Shown here: piece by piece, positions 43,538 through 53,908 of the stretch
Numbering within the stretch: the first letter of the stretch is position 1
How the letters are laid out: each line of letters begins with the position of its first letter
Origin: Mycoemilia scoparia
Taxonomy: Eukaryota; Kickxellomycota; Kickxellomycetes; Kickxellales; Kickxellaceae
Assembly: GCA_027575805.1 (NCBI GenBank)
Contig: JANBPU010000017.1
Location: 1-64,000 of the forward strand
Length of the DNA stretch: 64,000 bases
Reading direction: 5' to 3'
Position numbers and translations under genes: made by a program
The notes under the pieces: generated by a model
Databases searched by the model: none
The model's input: the letters and a program-made list of their open reading frames with translations, nothing else
Told to the model about the DNA's origin: nothing

Positions 43538-45223
43538 ATGGCACCTTCGATCCGACAATTGGCTCCTCTTGAGAAGGGCACAAGACCTTCTCATCTGCCC
43601 ATAACGTACAGCTGTAGATCAAAAACATATACGACATGTGAATGTCGATCTTGCAACATGATTGTTAGTTCTTCTCTAGTTTCATTCTTCTTCCTGAATA
43701 CAATGTGGTTACTTTTGATATTCCTGCTCTTTTTCACCTCACCAATCCTGTTTGCTGTTATATTTTGTGTCGCTGGCCCGCCATCGGCCATGCGGTTCCT
43801 ACGCAACCACACTCTCTATCTGCTCTGCCAGTTCGGTGTAAAGCTTGGGTCGATATTCTTGAAGCTCTTTGACAGAATGGCTATTGTGTGGCATACATCG
43901 ATGTCTTATCTCATGTCATCATTCCCAAAAGCCCGAATTCAATTTGCTGTTCATGAGCCAACCTCAACTTACCATCCTGCCATACTTATCACCGGAACAA
44001 GTAGTGGCATTGGCCACGATGCTGCACTCGCTTTTGCATCCCGCGGATATACAGTATTTGCTGTAGTAAGGCGCGAGGAAGATGGCGAAAAGGTTCGCAA
44101 TGATTTCCAAGAGCTACTGAAGCCATCGACCATCACATCAAATCCTTGGCAGCGGAGCAGGTTAGATAGCATTGTGAATGAGCTATGGAAGAAATATTCA
44201 AAGTGCAATACCATTTATTCACTAGAGCCAAGGGACTCGGATGACGAAGAACCGGCGGAAAGTACTGCTAGTGCGACCGGAAAACTTAGTATAAATACCG
44301 ATGGGCTTCGTAATAGGAAGACAAGACTCGATTCCTCAAAGGAGACCAGCTCGGATAAAAAGTCGATAAAATCTGATGCCAAACATCCTAAAATCTGGGA
44401 CATATTATTCCAAACACCGACTTATCCTCAGCTTTTAAGTAGAGCTGGTAAAGTCATACCAGTCATCATGGATGTAACAGATGATGAATCTGTTGACAGA
44501 GCTCTTGATGAAATCCAGGCACAGCTGACTTTACTAAAGGTTCCATTCGTAGCCCTTATAAACAATGCTGGCGTGTCTGCGCCTGGCCCAATGGAGACTG
44601 CGAACCCCGACTTCATAGATAAATCGTTTGCAGTAAACTACCTAGGACCGCTAAGGCTCACTCAGAAGGTCCTCCCCTGGCTGCGTCAAAACCAGGGACG
44701 TGTTATCAACGTCTCGAGTATTATGAGTTGGCTTATTGGTCCCGGGTTTGGTGTTTACTGTTCTAGCAAGGCAGCCCTAACAGTCGCAAGCAGATCATGG
44801 CGCTACGAGCTTGCTAGCTTTGGCGTTTCCCTCTCTGTCATTGAGCCAGGTCTTACCAAGACGTCCATCTGGAATAAGCTTTCAAATGAACTGCAGCTTC
44901 ACCATACTCAGATAAACCAAATCCGTCTTCCCCCACCTTTGGTCCCACAAAGCCCATCAACGCCAGTTGTAGAGTCAGATCCATCCAAGATCTACGGATC
45001 GATGTACCAGCAGATCAGGGCCAACCATGAACTGTTCCCTTTCATGGCTCTTCCTACCGACCACGTCGTTGAGGCTCTAGTGCACTCCATCACCAGTCAG
45101 TTCCCAAAGGGAACGTACCGTGTTGGCTGGGATGCTCGATTGTTAAGCATCGCCACATGGATCCTAAGCGAGGATGTTGTTGACTGGCTATGTCGTGTTA
45201 TTGGAATAGTATCCGAAAATTAG
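43538..45223 (+). CDS. Membrane-anchored short-chain dehydrogenase/reductase
   Basis: A single exon of 561 residues. Hydrophobic segments at ~44-80 anchor the protein in a membrane. A classical SDR domain follows: cofactor loop TGTSSGIG (152-159), RR after beta2 (favours NADP(H)), NNAG (342-345), NVSS (391-394) and catalytic Y407-x3-K411, then VIEPGLTKT. The order and spacing resemble the retinol/hydroxysteroid dehydrogenase-like SDRs, but the substrate is unknown. Between the RR segment and the MDVTDDESV beta-strand the protein carries an extra ~110 residues rich in Ser, Asp and Lys, unusual for the family. The first ATG is used; an ATG at residue 41 lies just before the membrane segment and could also serve. 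Confidence 0.88.
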   Translation: MAPSIRQLAPLEKGTRPSHLPITYSCRSKTYTTCECRSCNMIVSSSLVSFFFLNTMWLLLIFLLFFTSPILFAVIFCVAGPPSAMRFLRNHTLYLLCQFGVKLGSIFLKLFDRMAIVWHTSMSYLMSSFPKARIQFAVHEPTSTYHPAILITGTSSGIGHDAALAFASRGYTVFAVVRREEDGEKVRNDFQELLKPSTITSNPWQRSRLDSIVNELWKKYSKCNTIYSLEPRDSDDEEPAESTASATGKLSINTDGLRNRKTRLDSSKETSSDKKSIKSDAKHPKIWDILFQTPTYPQLLSRAGKVIPVIMDVTDDESVDRALDEIQAQLTLLKVPFVALINNAGVSAPGPMETANPDFIDKSFAVNYLGPLRLTQKVLPWLRQNQGRVINVSSIMSWLIGPGFGVYCSSKAALTVASRSWRYELASFGVSLSVIEPGLTKTSIWNKLSNELQLHHTQINQIRLPPPLVPQSPSTPVVESDPSKIYGSMYQQIRANHELFPFMALPTDHVVEALVHSITSQFPKGTYRVGWDARLLSIATWILSEDVVDWLCRVIGIVSEN

Positions 45224-45640
45224 TGAGGATCTTTATGTACACCACCGCGTTACTAAAATGTGCTTTTATAGCTGTTTATTCATTACATAGCTGTTCAATA
45301 AGATTTTCATGTTTTTTATATAAGTTAAAGGAATACCATGGATTTAAAGCGCACACTCACTCTCAAAATTGAAGGATTATACATGCATTTTAATGGTATA
45401 GGCTGATTATCAAATCTGCAACACACGCAAATCCAAGGATCGCAAACCACGAATTTGTATGAGTGACGTTGACTCTTCCCTCTAAAAGCCATCTTATGAA
45501 GGCAAAGCCTCAATGCATTACTGTTTTCTCCATTTCAACACATTTGTGTATTATATACTTATATATATATATATATTAGACTCTACTCAGGTTTTATTTT
45601 TTGAACCTAAAGCCCTAAAGTGCAGAGCACAATAAAAGCA
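45224..45640. other. Intergenic region with (TA)n tract
   Basis: AT-rich spacer with a short TA dinucleotide run at about 45559-45577, just upstream of the next gene. No gene was recognised. Confidence 0.4.
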
Positions 45641-47002
45641 ATGCCTTCATTTGACAGCGTGAAGCATTGGAGCCGTTACACCGAACGATTGCTTCGGTAC
45701 AACCACCTTACAATGACGATAGCAGCAAACCATCCAAAAACAGGGTCTATTCGTAAGAAAGCAAACATGTATCGATATGAGGCTACAGAGAGCACCTCCA
45801 CAACAACGATTCAGTACGCATTTGACTCCTCAGCTCACTTTCCTAGGCCCTTTTTATCGCCCAGTCCACGTTTCGACTTTAGCTTTAATCCTAGCCTGCG
45901 TACACTTCCGTGTGTTATTATCCTACATGATTCGGAGCCCGGGGGTTTTGATATTGCCCGGTGGATTGCAGGCGGGCTGTCACATACGCAACACATAAAG
46001 AACCCACTAATGCCAAGCTCATTCGGCTCATATTTCACATATAATCTTCAGAGAAACCAGAATCACGATCCATTTGCCCCACAAAATATGAAATCAAAGG
46101 ATGGGAGCAAGCCCAGAAAAGCGAGTGACGTTGATCATGTTTTGGATAATGATACGATTCCTTCTTTTAGTGGAACCAAGAAGTACAGTGTTCCCAGCCC
46201 ACCTCTTGGCCTTTTGAGCATTTCACGCCCCGGTTATCTACTATCTACAACAACAGAAAATGTATCTTTTCAATCAGAAGCATTGTCAATTCTTCGCATG
46301 CTTGATAATCTGAGGATTGGAACTGTAAGCATCCTGGCACATGGAGTTTCTGCCCCGGTGGCAATGGAAATGGCATCACTGCCCGGATTCCGCAACAGAA
46401 CAAGATCCTTGGCCTTTATAAATCCTAAATTCTCACTGAACAATAGAAAGGGCTCGAGTATGGTGACGCGGAGCTCTCTGTGGCCTGAGTGGCTTCAAAC
46501 ATGGGTTGCTTACAAGTCATACGCAAGAGATATAGATGATCCGGTCTTCCTACAATCTATCTCTGAGCTAGCTGGTCCTGCTGCGGTAAACGAGATCATG
46601 GATGATCCGGTGTTTGCTGAACTCTACTCTGATATTGGCGTGTTCTTCACGTCCTATGGCATGCGGAGACCTGGAGTAAAATCTGATCTTGAAAAGCTTT
46701 CTGCTCTGGATAGCGATAATGAAAAGAAAAGGCGTTGGTCATTTATTAATGCTCCAGTATTATGCTTGACAACATCTCAGAGCACATCAGGGTCTGCATC
46801 TGACAAGTTCTCCAAAGAGGCGGATTTATACGAAGAGCAGAGCAAGGCGGCATTGATGAATATACAAAGCACGACCAAAAACTTCACCAGAGTCTTGGGT
46901 GGTAGTAGTACACTGTTTCCTCTTGGGGAAGTTGCTCACCACTATCTCGAGTTCCTAAGAGAATACGATCAAATAGACTACATGACTGCATATCTCAGTT
47001 AA
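45641..47002 (+). CDS. Alpha/beta-hydrolase-like protein
   Basis: A single exon, about 453 residues from the ATG at 45641. The layout fits an alpha/beta-hydrolase: a strand with the oxyanion-side motif LPCVIILHDSEPGGFD, a SRPGYLLST turn, a candidate nucleophile elbow SILAHGVSAPVAMEMASLPG, and a late strand FINAPVLCLTTSQS preceding a C-terminal GEVAHHYLEFL helix that could supply the histidine. The elbow reads G-V-S-A-P rather than G-x-S-x-G. The N-terminal 80 residues and the loop after the oxyanion strand (~140-200) are not conserved family features. Substrate is unknown. No membrane or signal segment is evident. Confidence 0.68.
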   Translation: MPSFDSVKHWSRYTERLLRYNHLTMTIAANHPKTGSIRKKANMYRYEATESTSTTTIQYAFDSSAHFPRPFLSPSPRFDFSFNPSLRTLPCVIILHDSEPGGFDIARWIAGGLSHTQHIKNPLMPSSFGSYFTYNLQRNQNHDPFAPQNMKSKDGSKPRKASDVDHVLDNDTIPSFSGTKKYSVPSPPLGLLSISRPGYLLSTTTENVSFQSEALSILRMLDNLRIGTVSILAHGVSAPVAMEMASLPGFRNRTRSLAFINPKFSLNNRKGSSMVTRSSLWPEWLQTWVAYKSYARDIDDPVFLQSISELAGPAAVNEIMDDPVFAELYSDIGVFFTSYGMRRPGVKSDLEKLSALDSDNEKKRRWSFINAPVLCLTTSQSTSGSASDKFSKEADLYEEQSKAALMNIQSTTKNFTRVLGGSSTLFPLGEVAHHYLEFLREYDQIDYMTAYLS

Positions 47003-47475
47003 TACATTCTTTCATATAAGCCTGTACTTTTTGATAGACAAATCCATAGCCTAGCCTTGATCACTTGTATATACAGATATTCATCGCTTGGTTAATATAA
47101 ATCACAGTGTATTGTGTTTACTCAAGCTTTTGGTTTCATTAATATTGACTATTACAGTCATACAGTAAAATCGAAACGTTTCTAAAAATTCAAATAAAAT
47201 TACATTGACTTTATCCATACCGAATCTACATGAAAAATCTTGTGGACAACGTTTTGACTTTGTTATTTCACCTTAAATGCAAAAACATGCTATTTCTACC
47301 AACTTCTTGTTCAAATCAATTCTATACAAGCTTCTATTGTTTTTATTGCCTATTTTATTTATATCCAAATGATCAATAGGTACTCATTTATTTGCAAGAA
47401 ACACATATTTAAATATAAGCAGTCTACAGAATATCATAAGACCAAAATATAGGCATAATTGGAAATAAAATTACG
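47003..47475. other. Intergenic, no gene seen
   Basis: AT-rich spacer between two tandem genes. No specific signal was recognised. Confidence 0.4.
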
Positions 47476-49053
47476 ATGGAACAATATGAACACAGCATAG
47501 GCGATATTTCGTCTGACTCATCTGATCAAAGAGAAAACATGAATCTGGATTCGGACAGCATTTGCTATGAACTAGGTGGCTCCGAGTGCTCTACAAGTAG
47601 CAGCACAACGTCTCTTGCATCGCTTTCCAAGAGTAGTATCAGTTGCACCAGCATGGAAATACCAAAAGAGGATGTATCCATGAAATCTATCCAAAATGGT
47701 GGAGCGAGACCAATTTATGCCATGACCTACGACAACGACTGTGATAGAACACCTATGAAATACTTGGAAAATACAGAGGTGATTGGAGACAATAACATTC
47801 ATGGGCCAAGACTAACTCCTGACAATCCCAGCTCCGAGAATAAGACATCATATTCCCAAAAACTGAAAAATATCGAGTATATATTGAATATCCCAAGACC
47901 GCCAGAAATGCCCAAGGACAGTGGGGACCCTGAAAGGATCCCAGCTGATAAAAATCATGTGTGGAAAGGAGCTATACACCAAGGTAAAACGACTAATAGC
48001 TGGGTGCTACTTCGCTGCATGGGACACCACGAGCTCCAAGTTCTCAGCGTCAAACCATCAATATCTTCGCTCAACCAGATCGATACATTTATTCTGTATT
48101 TCCCTGCAAATATGGCCCTTTCAGGAACCAGCTCTTCATTAAATTGCCACGATGTCAAAAAATCTAATAGGCCAAGCCTATACAAGTACTCTTCAAGAAT
48201 TATATATGTCTGGCTTGGATCGGAGTCGTCCGACCTAAAGAGAAATGTTATAATCCGGCTGGCATTGGAAATACAGGCCAACGAATTGAACAAAAAGTCA
48301 ACCATAGTTCCTATCGATCAACGTTCTGGACGGACGCTTGCCCTAGAAAAATTTCTTGTTCGCTTGAATTTATGTTATATCGGAGAAAACAAAAATAAAC
48401 ATACAATGGGCCATCAACACTATCTAGAACATTGTGGCCTAGAAGTTCCTCCAGAATCCAATTCATACGAAAGAATGTCATCGGCCAATACAGACGTTCT
48501 TTTCAAGAAATTGAGCACCGCTGTTCATACCAAACCGGCAAGGGACACTGAAGCCATAATGAAGCTATTTATTTTCAAAGCAAAGCTCTATAAATTTACT
48601 AGCAAAAGCTTTGATCCGATTGTTGTTTCGCATGGAAGAGAGATCAGCGCAAGGCATCTCTTGTGCATTGAATGCAGCGACGTTGTCGTCCTTGATGCCT
48701 TTTCGGATATCTTTGTATGGTGGAAAGAGTCGTCAGTAGATAGACAATCGCTATATAAGGCCATCAAGTGGGCAGAATCCCTCTTTTTCACAAGAAGTAA
48801 AAGCTTCAAGCCTTATACAATAGACATCAAGGTATGGCATGAGATCTGTGGTAGAGAACACATTCTCTTCCGTACAAAATTTCCAGATTGGCCACAAGCC
48901 TTTCCCACCAGACCCATCTCGCTTCCAAAAGGCCTTGACCCTTGCAGATCAATTCGACCAGTACCACTTGCGATACCTAAAAGGGTAGAGTCGGTAGACA
49001 ACAGCTTCTACACTGGTAAAAACCTATACCATAAAAAGCCTCTATTTGATTAG
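47476..49053 (+). CDS. Gelsolin-repeat protein, supervillin/villin-like
   Basis: A single exon, 525 residues. The N-terminal ~125 residues are Ser-rich, acidic and probably disordered. Two gelsolin-like repeats are visible: residues ~175-270 (LQVLSVKPSISSLNQIDTFI, then RIIYVWLGSESSDLKR) and ~375-440 (HLLCIECSDVVVLDAFSDIF, then VWW and a helix). Both show the family pattern: a 'sLN..D.FiL' strand, an aromatic 'iyvW.G' strand and a helix. The segment REHILFRTKFPDWP after repeat 2 resembles supervillin and villin. Such proteins bind, cap or bundle actin; no villin headpiece is present. Fungi rarely have gelsolin-family proteins apart from Sec23/24, so the role is open. Confidence 0.68.
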   Translation: MEQYEHSIGDISSDSSDQRENMNLDSDSICYELGGSECSTSSSTTSLASLSKSSISCTSMEIPKEDVSMKSIQNGGARPIYAMTYDNDCDRTPMKYLENTEVIGDNNIHGPRLTPDNPSSENKTSYSQKLKNIEYILNIPRPPEMPKDSGDPERIPADKNHVWKGAIHQGKTTNSWVLLRCMGHHELQVLSVKPSISSLNQIDTFILYFPANMALSGTSSSLNCHDVKKSNRPSLYKYSSRIIYVWLGSESSDLKRNVIIRLALEIQANELNKKSTIVPIDQRSGRTLALEKFLVRLNLCYIGENKNKHTMGHQHYLEHCGLEVPPESNSYERMSSANTDVLFKKLSTAVHTKPARDTEAIMKLFIFKAKLYKFTSKSFDPIVVSHGREISARHLLCIECSDVVVLDAFSDIFVWWKESSVDRQSLYKAIKWAESLFFTRSKSFKPYTIDIKVWHEICGREHILFRTKFPDWPQAFPTRPISLPKGLDPCRSIRPVPLAIPKRVESVDNSFYTGKNLYHKKPLFD

Positions 49054-49288
49054 GCTTACCCTTAATGAATGTTATGTTACCAAGGAATGGGTTGGCTATT
49101 TGTTTTTAAACAAGTCCATTAATATACTTTTATTGACATTAATATTGGTTTTAGCCGAATACTATATTTTTATAGTTTTGGTGGTTTAATTTTCTCTAGT
49201 AGCCTTTATTGTATAACTCAATAAAGCAATTCTGTACAAATTCGATATCCAAACTTTTATAATGTCATTTGTATCTAATACCCTTTGT

Positions 49289-50845
49289 CTATGATGGACT
49301 GCCAGTAGCCTTTTCGCATTGATTCCTGAAGAAATTTTTTGTTATGCTACATTGCTCGAAATCACATCCTGGACAACGCTCATACAGCTGGTAATTTATC
49401 TTGTTAGAGACACTGGTGAGATCAAGGTGTTCTTTAACAGTCTCCGCAAGTCCTTTTATAAATGTGGAATTGCCGTTCATTGCTGGCACTCTCAGGAATT
49501 GCTGTACACCGTGCTCCTTCGCCAATTCACAGTATTCTATATCCAACTCCGATAATGTTTCGATATGATCGGAAGTAAATGCAACTGGAACAAGGACTAA
49601 GGCTTTGTGGCCCCTCTTGGCACACTGTTCAATTACATCTTCTGTCTGTGGGCCCATCCACCTCAATGGTCCAACAGCTGATTGCCATATCACCCTATAT
49701 GGGTTGACAATCCCCCTCTTCCTGAGCTCACTTATAATCATAAGGGAACTTGAGCAGACCTCTGCAATATATGGATCTCCACGGTCTACAACTTGCAAAG
49801 GTAAAGAATGAGCCGAAAAGAGTATGGGCGTGCTGTCTCTCCACGAAGGATCGATTTTCTTAACTTCCAATTCTATATTATTGGCCATAGCCTATATTCA
49901 AATGCATTTGTAGATATGATATTAGATGTCGGCCATTCTTATTGATTGTATGGACAGATGAGCTAACATTACCTCAATAAACAGTGGATTGTTGCCCCAC
50001 CGATCAATGACACTCCACTTTATAGTATTTTTGGGATCATACTTTTTGGCTTGGCGGTAAAGCTCGTTAAGATTGCTTCCAGTAGTCGAACAAGAGTATT
50101 GTGGATATTGGGAGAATGCTACAACCCGCTTTACATTGTCTGACATAATCTCTTCCATGGCGTCACTGGTCAGGGGATCCGAGTATCTGAAGGCCACGTA
50201 GTGTTTATGGGGTGCTATACGCGAGAATGTGACATGTCAATGGTAGCGTTGGAAGTTTGAACCATGCGTGTATATATGGTGCTAGACATTTTTACAATAT
50301 TGGATACATACCTGTTTCAGGGGATAGTTGATCAAGCAATTTAACCATCTCACTTCCTTGGTGGTTGGTCCACTTCTCTATGGGGGAACCTCCGCCGATC
50401 AGGTCGTATTCGTGCTTGACTTTCTTCACTCTCATTTTTGCAAGAAATGATCCGAGTAGCTTTTGTGCTGGGAGCTGCATAATATCCCTATCAAGAAATA
50501 TGCGTTCGAGATAATCTTTTACATCCATGGTCGTACGTGGCCCGCCCATATTCATCATCAGGATCCCTGTCCGTGGCTGCTCTCTGCAATGAATTGGATA
50601 TTGTGGATATTAGTTCAGGGTAGGGCGAAGCAAAACAACGCACACAATCCTTTCGTTCTGGCAGATATAGACATTAAGGGCCAGTCCACGGCGATGGTAT
50701 TATCATAGCCATTATATATTAACACTTACTTGATGCTGCTCTTACATAATGATGCTGATGAGATTGATTGTACCCTCACACTTGTCGTCTTGAAGATATG
50801 GGCTCTTGCTAAACATACATAGGTATATGCCTCATTGAATTTCAT
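49289..50845 (-). CDS. HEM15: Ferrochelatase with [2Fe-2S] cysteines
   Basis: Four exons, 50730-50845, 50312-50583, 49973-50214 and 49289-49891, 410 residues. Exon 1 is a basic, Ser-rich mitochondrial presequence (from about ARAHIFKTTSVRVQSISSAS). The enzyme inserts Fe2+ into protoporphyrin IX on the inner mitochondrial membrane, the last heme step. Motifs: GILMMNMGGPRT, FLDRDIMQLP, GGGSPIEKWT, AFSQYPQYSCSTTGSNL, ILFSAHSLP with the catalytic His, QSAVGPLRWMGPQTED and FTSDHIETLSELD. The cysteines used by animal and fission-yeast enzymes for a [2Fe-2S] cluster are all there: one in YSCSTTGS and three in RCPGCDFEQC. Confidence 0.96.
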
Positions 50846-51382
50846 GCCCTCTTAAATCTATTTCAGGCCAAGGAAATCACGGTTGACACTTTTCCTACCC
50901 ACCTAAAAAATTCCGAGAAAGACGAGGGCACTGAGTTAGGGACATCATGATATGAAGGACCGCAAATAGATGACTACCATGAATGATAAGACAAATAAAG
51001 ACAGAGGAAAACTAATGGTACAAGAAACCCCCTGTTGTATCAATCAGACAATAACCGATTTGGGGGTTGCATACATTGAGCATATATTTTTGATTAGATC
51101 TGCCCGATCTGTGCGCAAGCAGGATGACTTTGACTTGAAAAAGTTGCCTTGAAACTTTGTAATACATAATTTAATAGAATATGTATAAAGGATAGGAAGC
51201 TTGTTCGCAAATAAAAAATCAAAGATGTGTGCCTAAAGATAACATGTTTGGTAAAATTTATTATTCTACTCTTTATCCTTGAAATTATGAAAGATTTACA
51301 GCTATTGATATCGAAAATATGAAGGTTCCACACAAAGCAAAAGGCATCATCTCAACCTTGCAACAAGATTAATACTATGGCT
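50846..51382. other. Intergenic, no gene seen
   Basis: Spacer between the HEM15 start and the RPB12 3' end. Only short frames without family resemblance were seen. Confidence 0.4.
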
Positions 51383-51752
51383 TTAGCGGGCCTCGAATTG
51401 GACCACTACATTTAGAATATGATGAATACATTGTGATGTTAATGACCATATCAGCATTGTATATAAGACGTTCATAAATAGCTGGAAATTTTATACATAC
51501 TTCTGGCAGTGCGTTTTTTATACAAGATTCTAAAACCGCACTTGCTGCATCTAATGGCGTCCTGGGGCTTTATTTCGTTGATCTGGTCACAGTCTAAGCG
51601 ATATTAGAAGCATGCAATTAATTAAGCTGCGGAAACGCAAAGCTTTAGGTTATCGAATTTGAAATAAAGCACTTACTACCGCATGTGTATGGAATTTGGC
51701 CCTGGGGAACGGGAATGGGGTTTCCAGGAATGTTTGGCAAGTTGGAATTCAT
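51383..51752 (-). CDS. RPB12: RNA polymerase I/II/III shared subunit RPABC4
   Basis: Three small exons, 51677-51752, 51501-51593 and 51383-51405, 63 residues. The zinc ribbon reads [20 protein letters not shown] then SKCG (C-x2-C...C-x2-C), followed by the signature [11 protein letters not shown] and the end MVQFEAR. This subunit is common to all three nuclear RNA polymerases and stabilises the assembly platform. All splice junctions keep frame; the split MVQFEAR exon of 23 nt is typical of genes that are easily missed. Divergent from BUD20 across 231 bp. Confidence 0.93.
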
Positions 51753-51983
51753 TTTGAGGTCTTTTGAAAGCTAAAAAATGCAATGCAGATTCAACAATAG
51801 TTTTCTTTTTTGACTTCCTTTGCATCATACTTTAAGCTGTTATTTTTGAGTTATGGTTAATCATCTAATCTTGATCATCAAGATTTTTCCTCCTTAGCAA
51901 GTCTCTTTTTTCTTTATAGGCACAATTAAGTCTTTCTTTTTATTCTACATTTATTTGGATATCTACACTTTCTATATTCAACA
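51753..51983. promoter_or_regulatory. Divergent promoter, RPB12 / BUD20
   Basis: A 231-bp spacer between two divergent starts; it includes T-rich stretches ahead of BUD20 (TTTTTTCTTTATAGG). No factor site was assigned. Confidence 0.35.
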
Positions 51984-52620
51984 ATGGGTCGACTAAGGCG
52001 TTCACGTACACACAAGGGAATTAAGGATATATCAAAGAAATATAGAACCCGGAGACGGACGAAGGATTTAGACCAAATTCAGGAGGACCTTAAGCCAGAG
52101 AACCGCGAAAGACTCGCAAGAAGAGAAGAAGATCCTGATCTCCCGGGACTTGGCATGCACTACTGTGTAGAATGCAGGTATGCTTAATATCATTTTAGCT
52201 TATTTTGCCTAAAGATGTAGCCAGCATGCAAGTGAACATGCTCTAAAGCGAACTGTATTTATGTTTGTGACGCATTTTAGCAAACACTTTATAAACGATC
52301 AGTCACTTAAAGAACACAAACGTGGAAAGCTTCACAAGAGAAGGTAAGTTTGCAAAAACAATGCAAATTGTTCGATTTAAACTAGATACTGGTACAAAAG
52401 CTGAGACACAATCGTATCCGCCAAATGTAGAATCAAGCTTTTGAAAGAGCCTGCATATACCCTAGAAGAGGCAGAGCAAGCGGGTGGCCTGACGACTGAC
52501 AATGGAAAGGGCAGATCACAACCAAACATAGCATCATCTCTACTGCAAAAGAAGAAAGAGAACGATATGAGAAAGGAGAGCATGGCTCTAGAGCAAAATC
52601 CCACCACTATGTTGAATTAA
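51984..52620 (+). CDS. BUD20: Bud20/ZNF593-type C2H2 zinc-finger, pre-60S export factor
   Basis: Three exons, 51984-52177, 52281-52343 and 52431-52620, 148 residues. The protein opens with a very basic [20 protein letters not shown] nuclear signal, has one U1-type finger ([20 protein letters not shown], then GKLHKRR; C-x2-C-x12-H-x5-H), then [13 protein letters not shown] as in the Bud20/ZNF593 family. In yeast Bud20 binds pre-60S particles and helps export them. The C-terminal ~45 residues are charged and not conserved. Exon 3 joins through the acceptor ATGTAG|A; other AG sites nearby leave stops. Confidence 0.9.
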
Positions 52621-52824
52621 CAATATTTACATTTTCATTCCAACAATATACTCCTTCTATGCTAATCAATCAGATTTCAATAATAAAAACATATATTCGT
52701 GCTTATTGTAAATAACTTTAATTTGTTCATAAATGGTATAATTCTTTTGAAGGCTACATTTGTTTTGGTGCCATATTATTCGACATACAGAAAATAAATT
52801 GATAGTCAAAATTGAAGCAACCGT

Positions 52825-53679
52825 TTAGATGTTGGATGGGTACATCATCTACAAAATACAAAAATATGGCATAATTAAAACACAATTCGTCTTGAATGGA
52901 TTGTAAACAAAATGCAATGTTGGCTACTTGTACTTACCACACGGACAATGCTGCCCATAGCACTGGGGGGAAGGTTGTGCTTGAACTTGGCGCGGACAAT
53001 ACCGGAGTTACCGTGGGAGCGGGTGATGCGGCCCCAGATGACATTGACCTTGTCGTCGTCAGACTTACCCTTGCGGGAAGTGACGAAAGCAACGCGCTTA
53101 CCGAGGTAGAAGTCAGTTTCTTCCTTAGTAGAAACACCCTCAATGCGGATGAGAGAAGTGTTCTCGTACTGGTTACGCTTTCCGCGCTTGAAGCCAAGGA
53201 AACGGCCCTTTGTGTAAAGACTGCAAATGATACAAATACATGAATTAGTATAATTTCGTTGATATGCTATATTCGTATATAAATTCACCCGCTGTGTTGC
53301 AATTATCCATTTCCCACTGGAACCCATTAAAAATGTGGTGGGAATGCGGCACCATACTAATATAGTAACGACTTTTATGTGAAATATAATAGCCCCCTAA
53401 ATGCTTTCGAGATTCATTATGGCTATATGTACTGATAATCGAATCCTGATATTCATGTATCATTTGTATGGGATTTTGATGCTGTATATTTTGGCACATA
53501 TGTTATATCAACTTAGATTCGTTATGGATGGATGCATGACATTATATCATGGATTCGGCCACAGTGCATCCATTCGTATGTTGGATGTATTGATATATGC
53601 GCATCCATGACTTTCTGGGTTCCAGGGTTACAATACAGCGGATTTAGGACATTGATACATACCGCACCGACTGAGCCAT
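52825..53679 (-). CDS. RPL33: 60S ribosomal protein eL33 (L35a)
   Basis: Three exons, 53663-53679 (17 nt), 52938-53220 and 52825-52848 (24 nt), 107 residues, the same length as yeast Rpl33. Signature segments: LYTKGRFLGFKRGKRNQYEN, SLIRIEGV, TDFYLGKRVAFVT, VIWGRITRSHGNSGIVRAKF, then NLPPSAMGSIVRVMMYPSNI at the C terminus. Two introns of 442 and 89 bases separate the tiny end exons; long first introns right after the start are common in fungal ribosomal-protein genes. Divergent from RRP1. Confidence 0.95.
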
Positions 53680-53908
53680 CGTTAGTATACTTCTAAGGAA
53701 TGTGAGAAGAGAGGAGGTTTACCTATTTCGTGACGCCTTGGATTAACTTGGTGAATCCAGAGCAAGTGTATCTATTATTGATGGTGACAAGCTTGATTAA
53801 GATGGGGTTGATTACCTGATCAAATCGGTGCAAGTATATAATTTATGATCTTTAGAAAAATATGTCTTTTAGCAAACTTTGTTTTCTTTAAAATACTTAT
53901 TTAACAAA
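53680..53908. promoter_or_regulatory. Divergent promoter, RPL33 / RRP1
   Basis: A 229-bp spacer between a ribosomal-protein gene and a 60S-assembly gene, likely a shared, co-regulated promoter. No specific site could be named. Confidence 0.4.

Noticed and set aside
52737..52776. Possible fourteenth MITE-like fragment (ATAATTCTTTTGAAGG...TTTTGGTGCCAT)
   Set aside because: Similarity is short and gapped and no right end is present; could be chance in AT-rich DNA.
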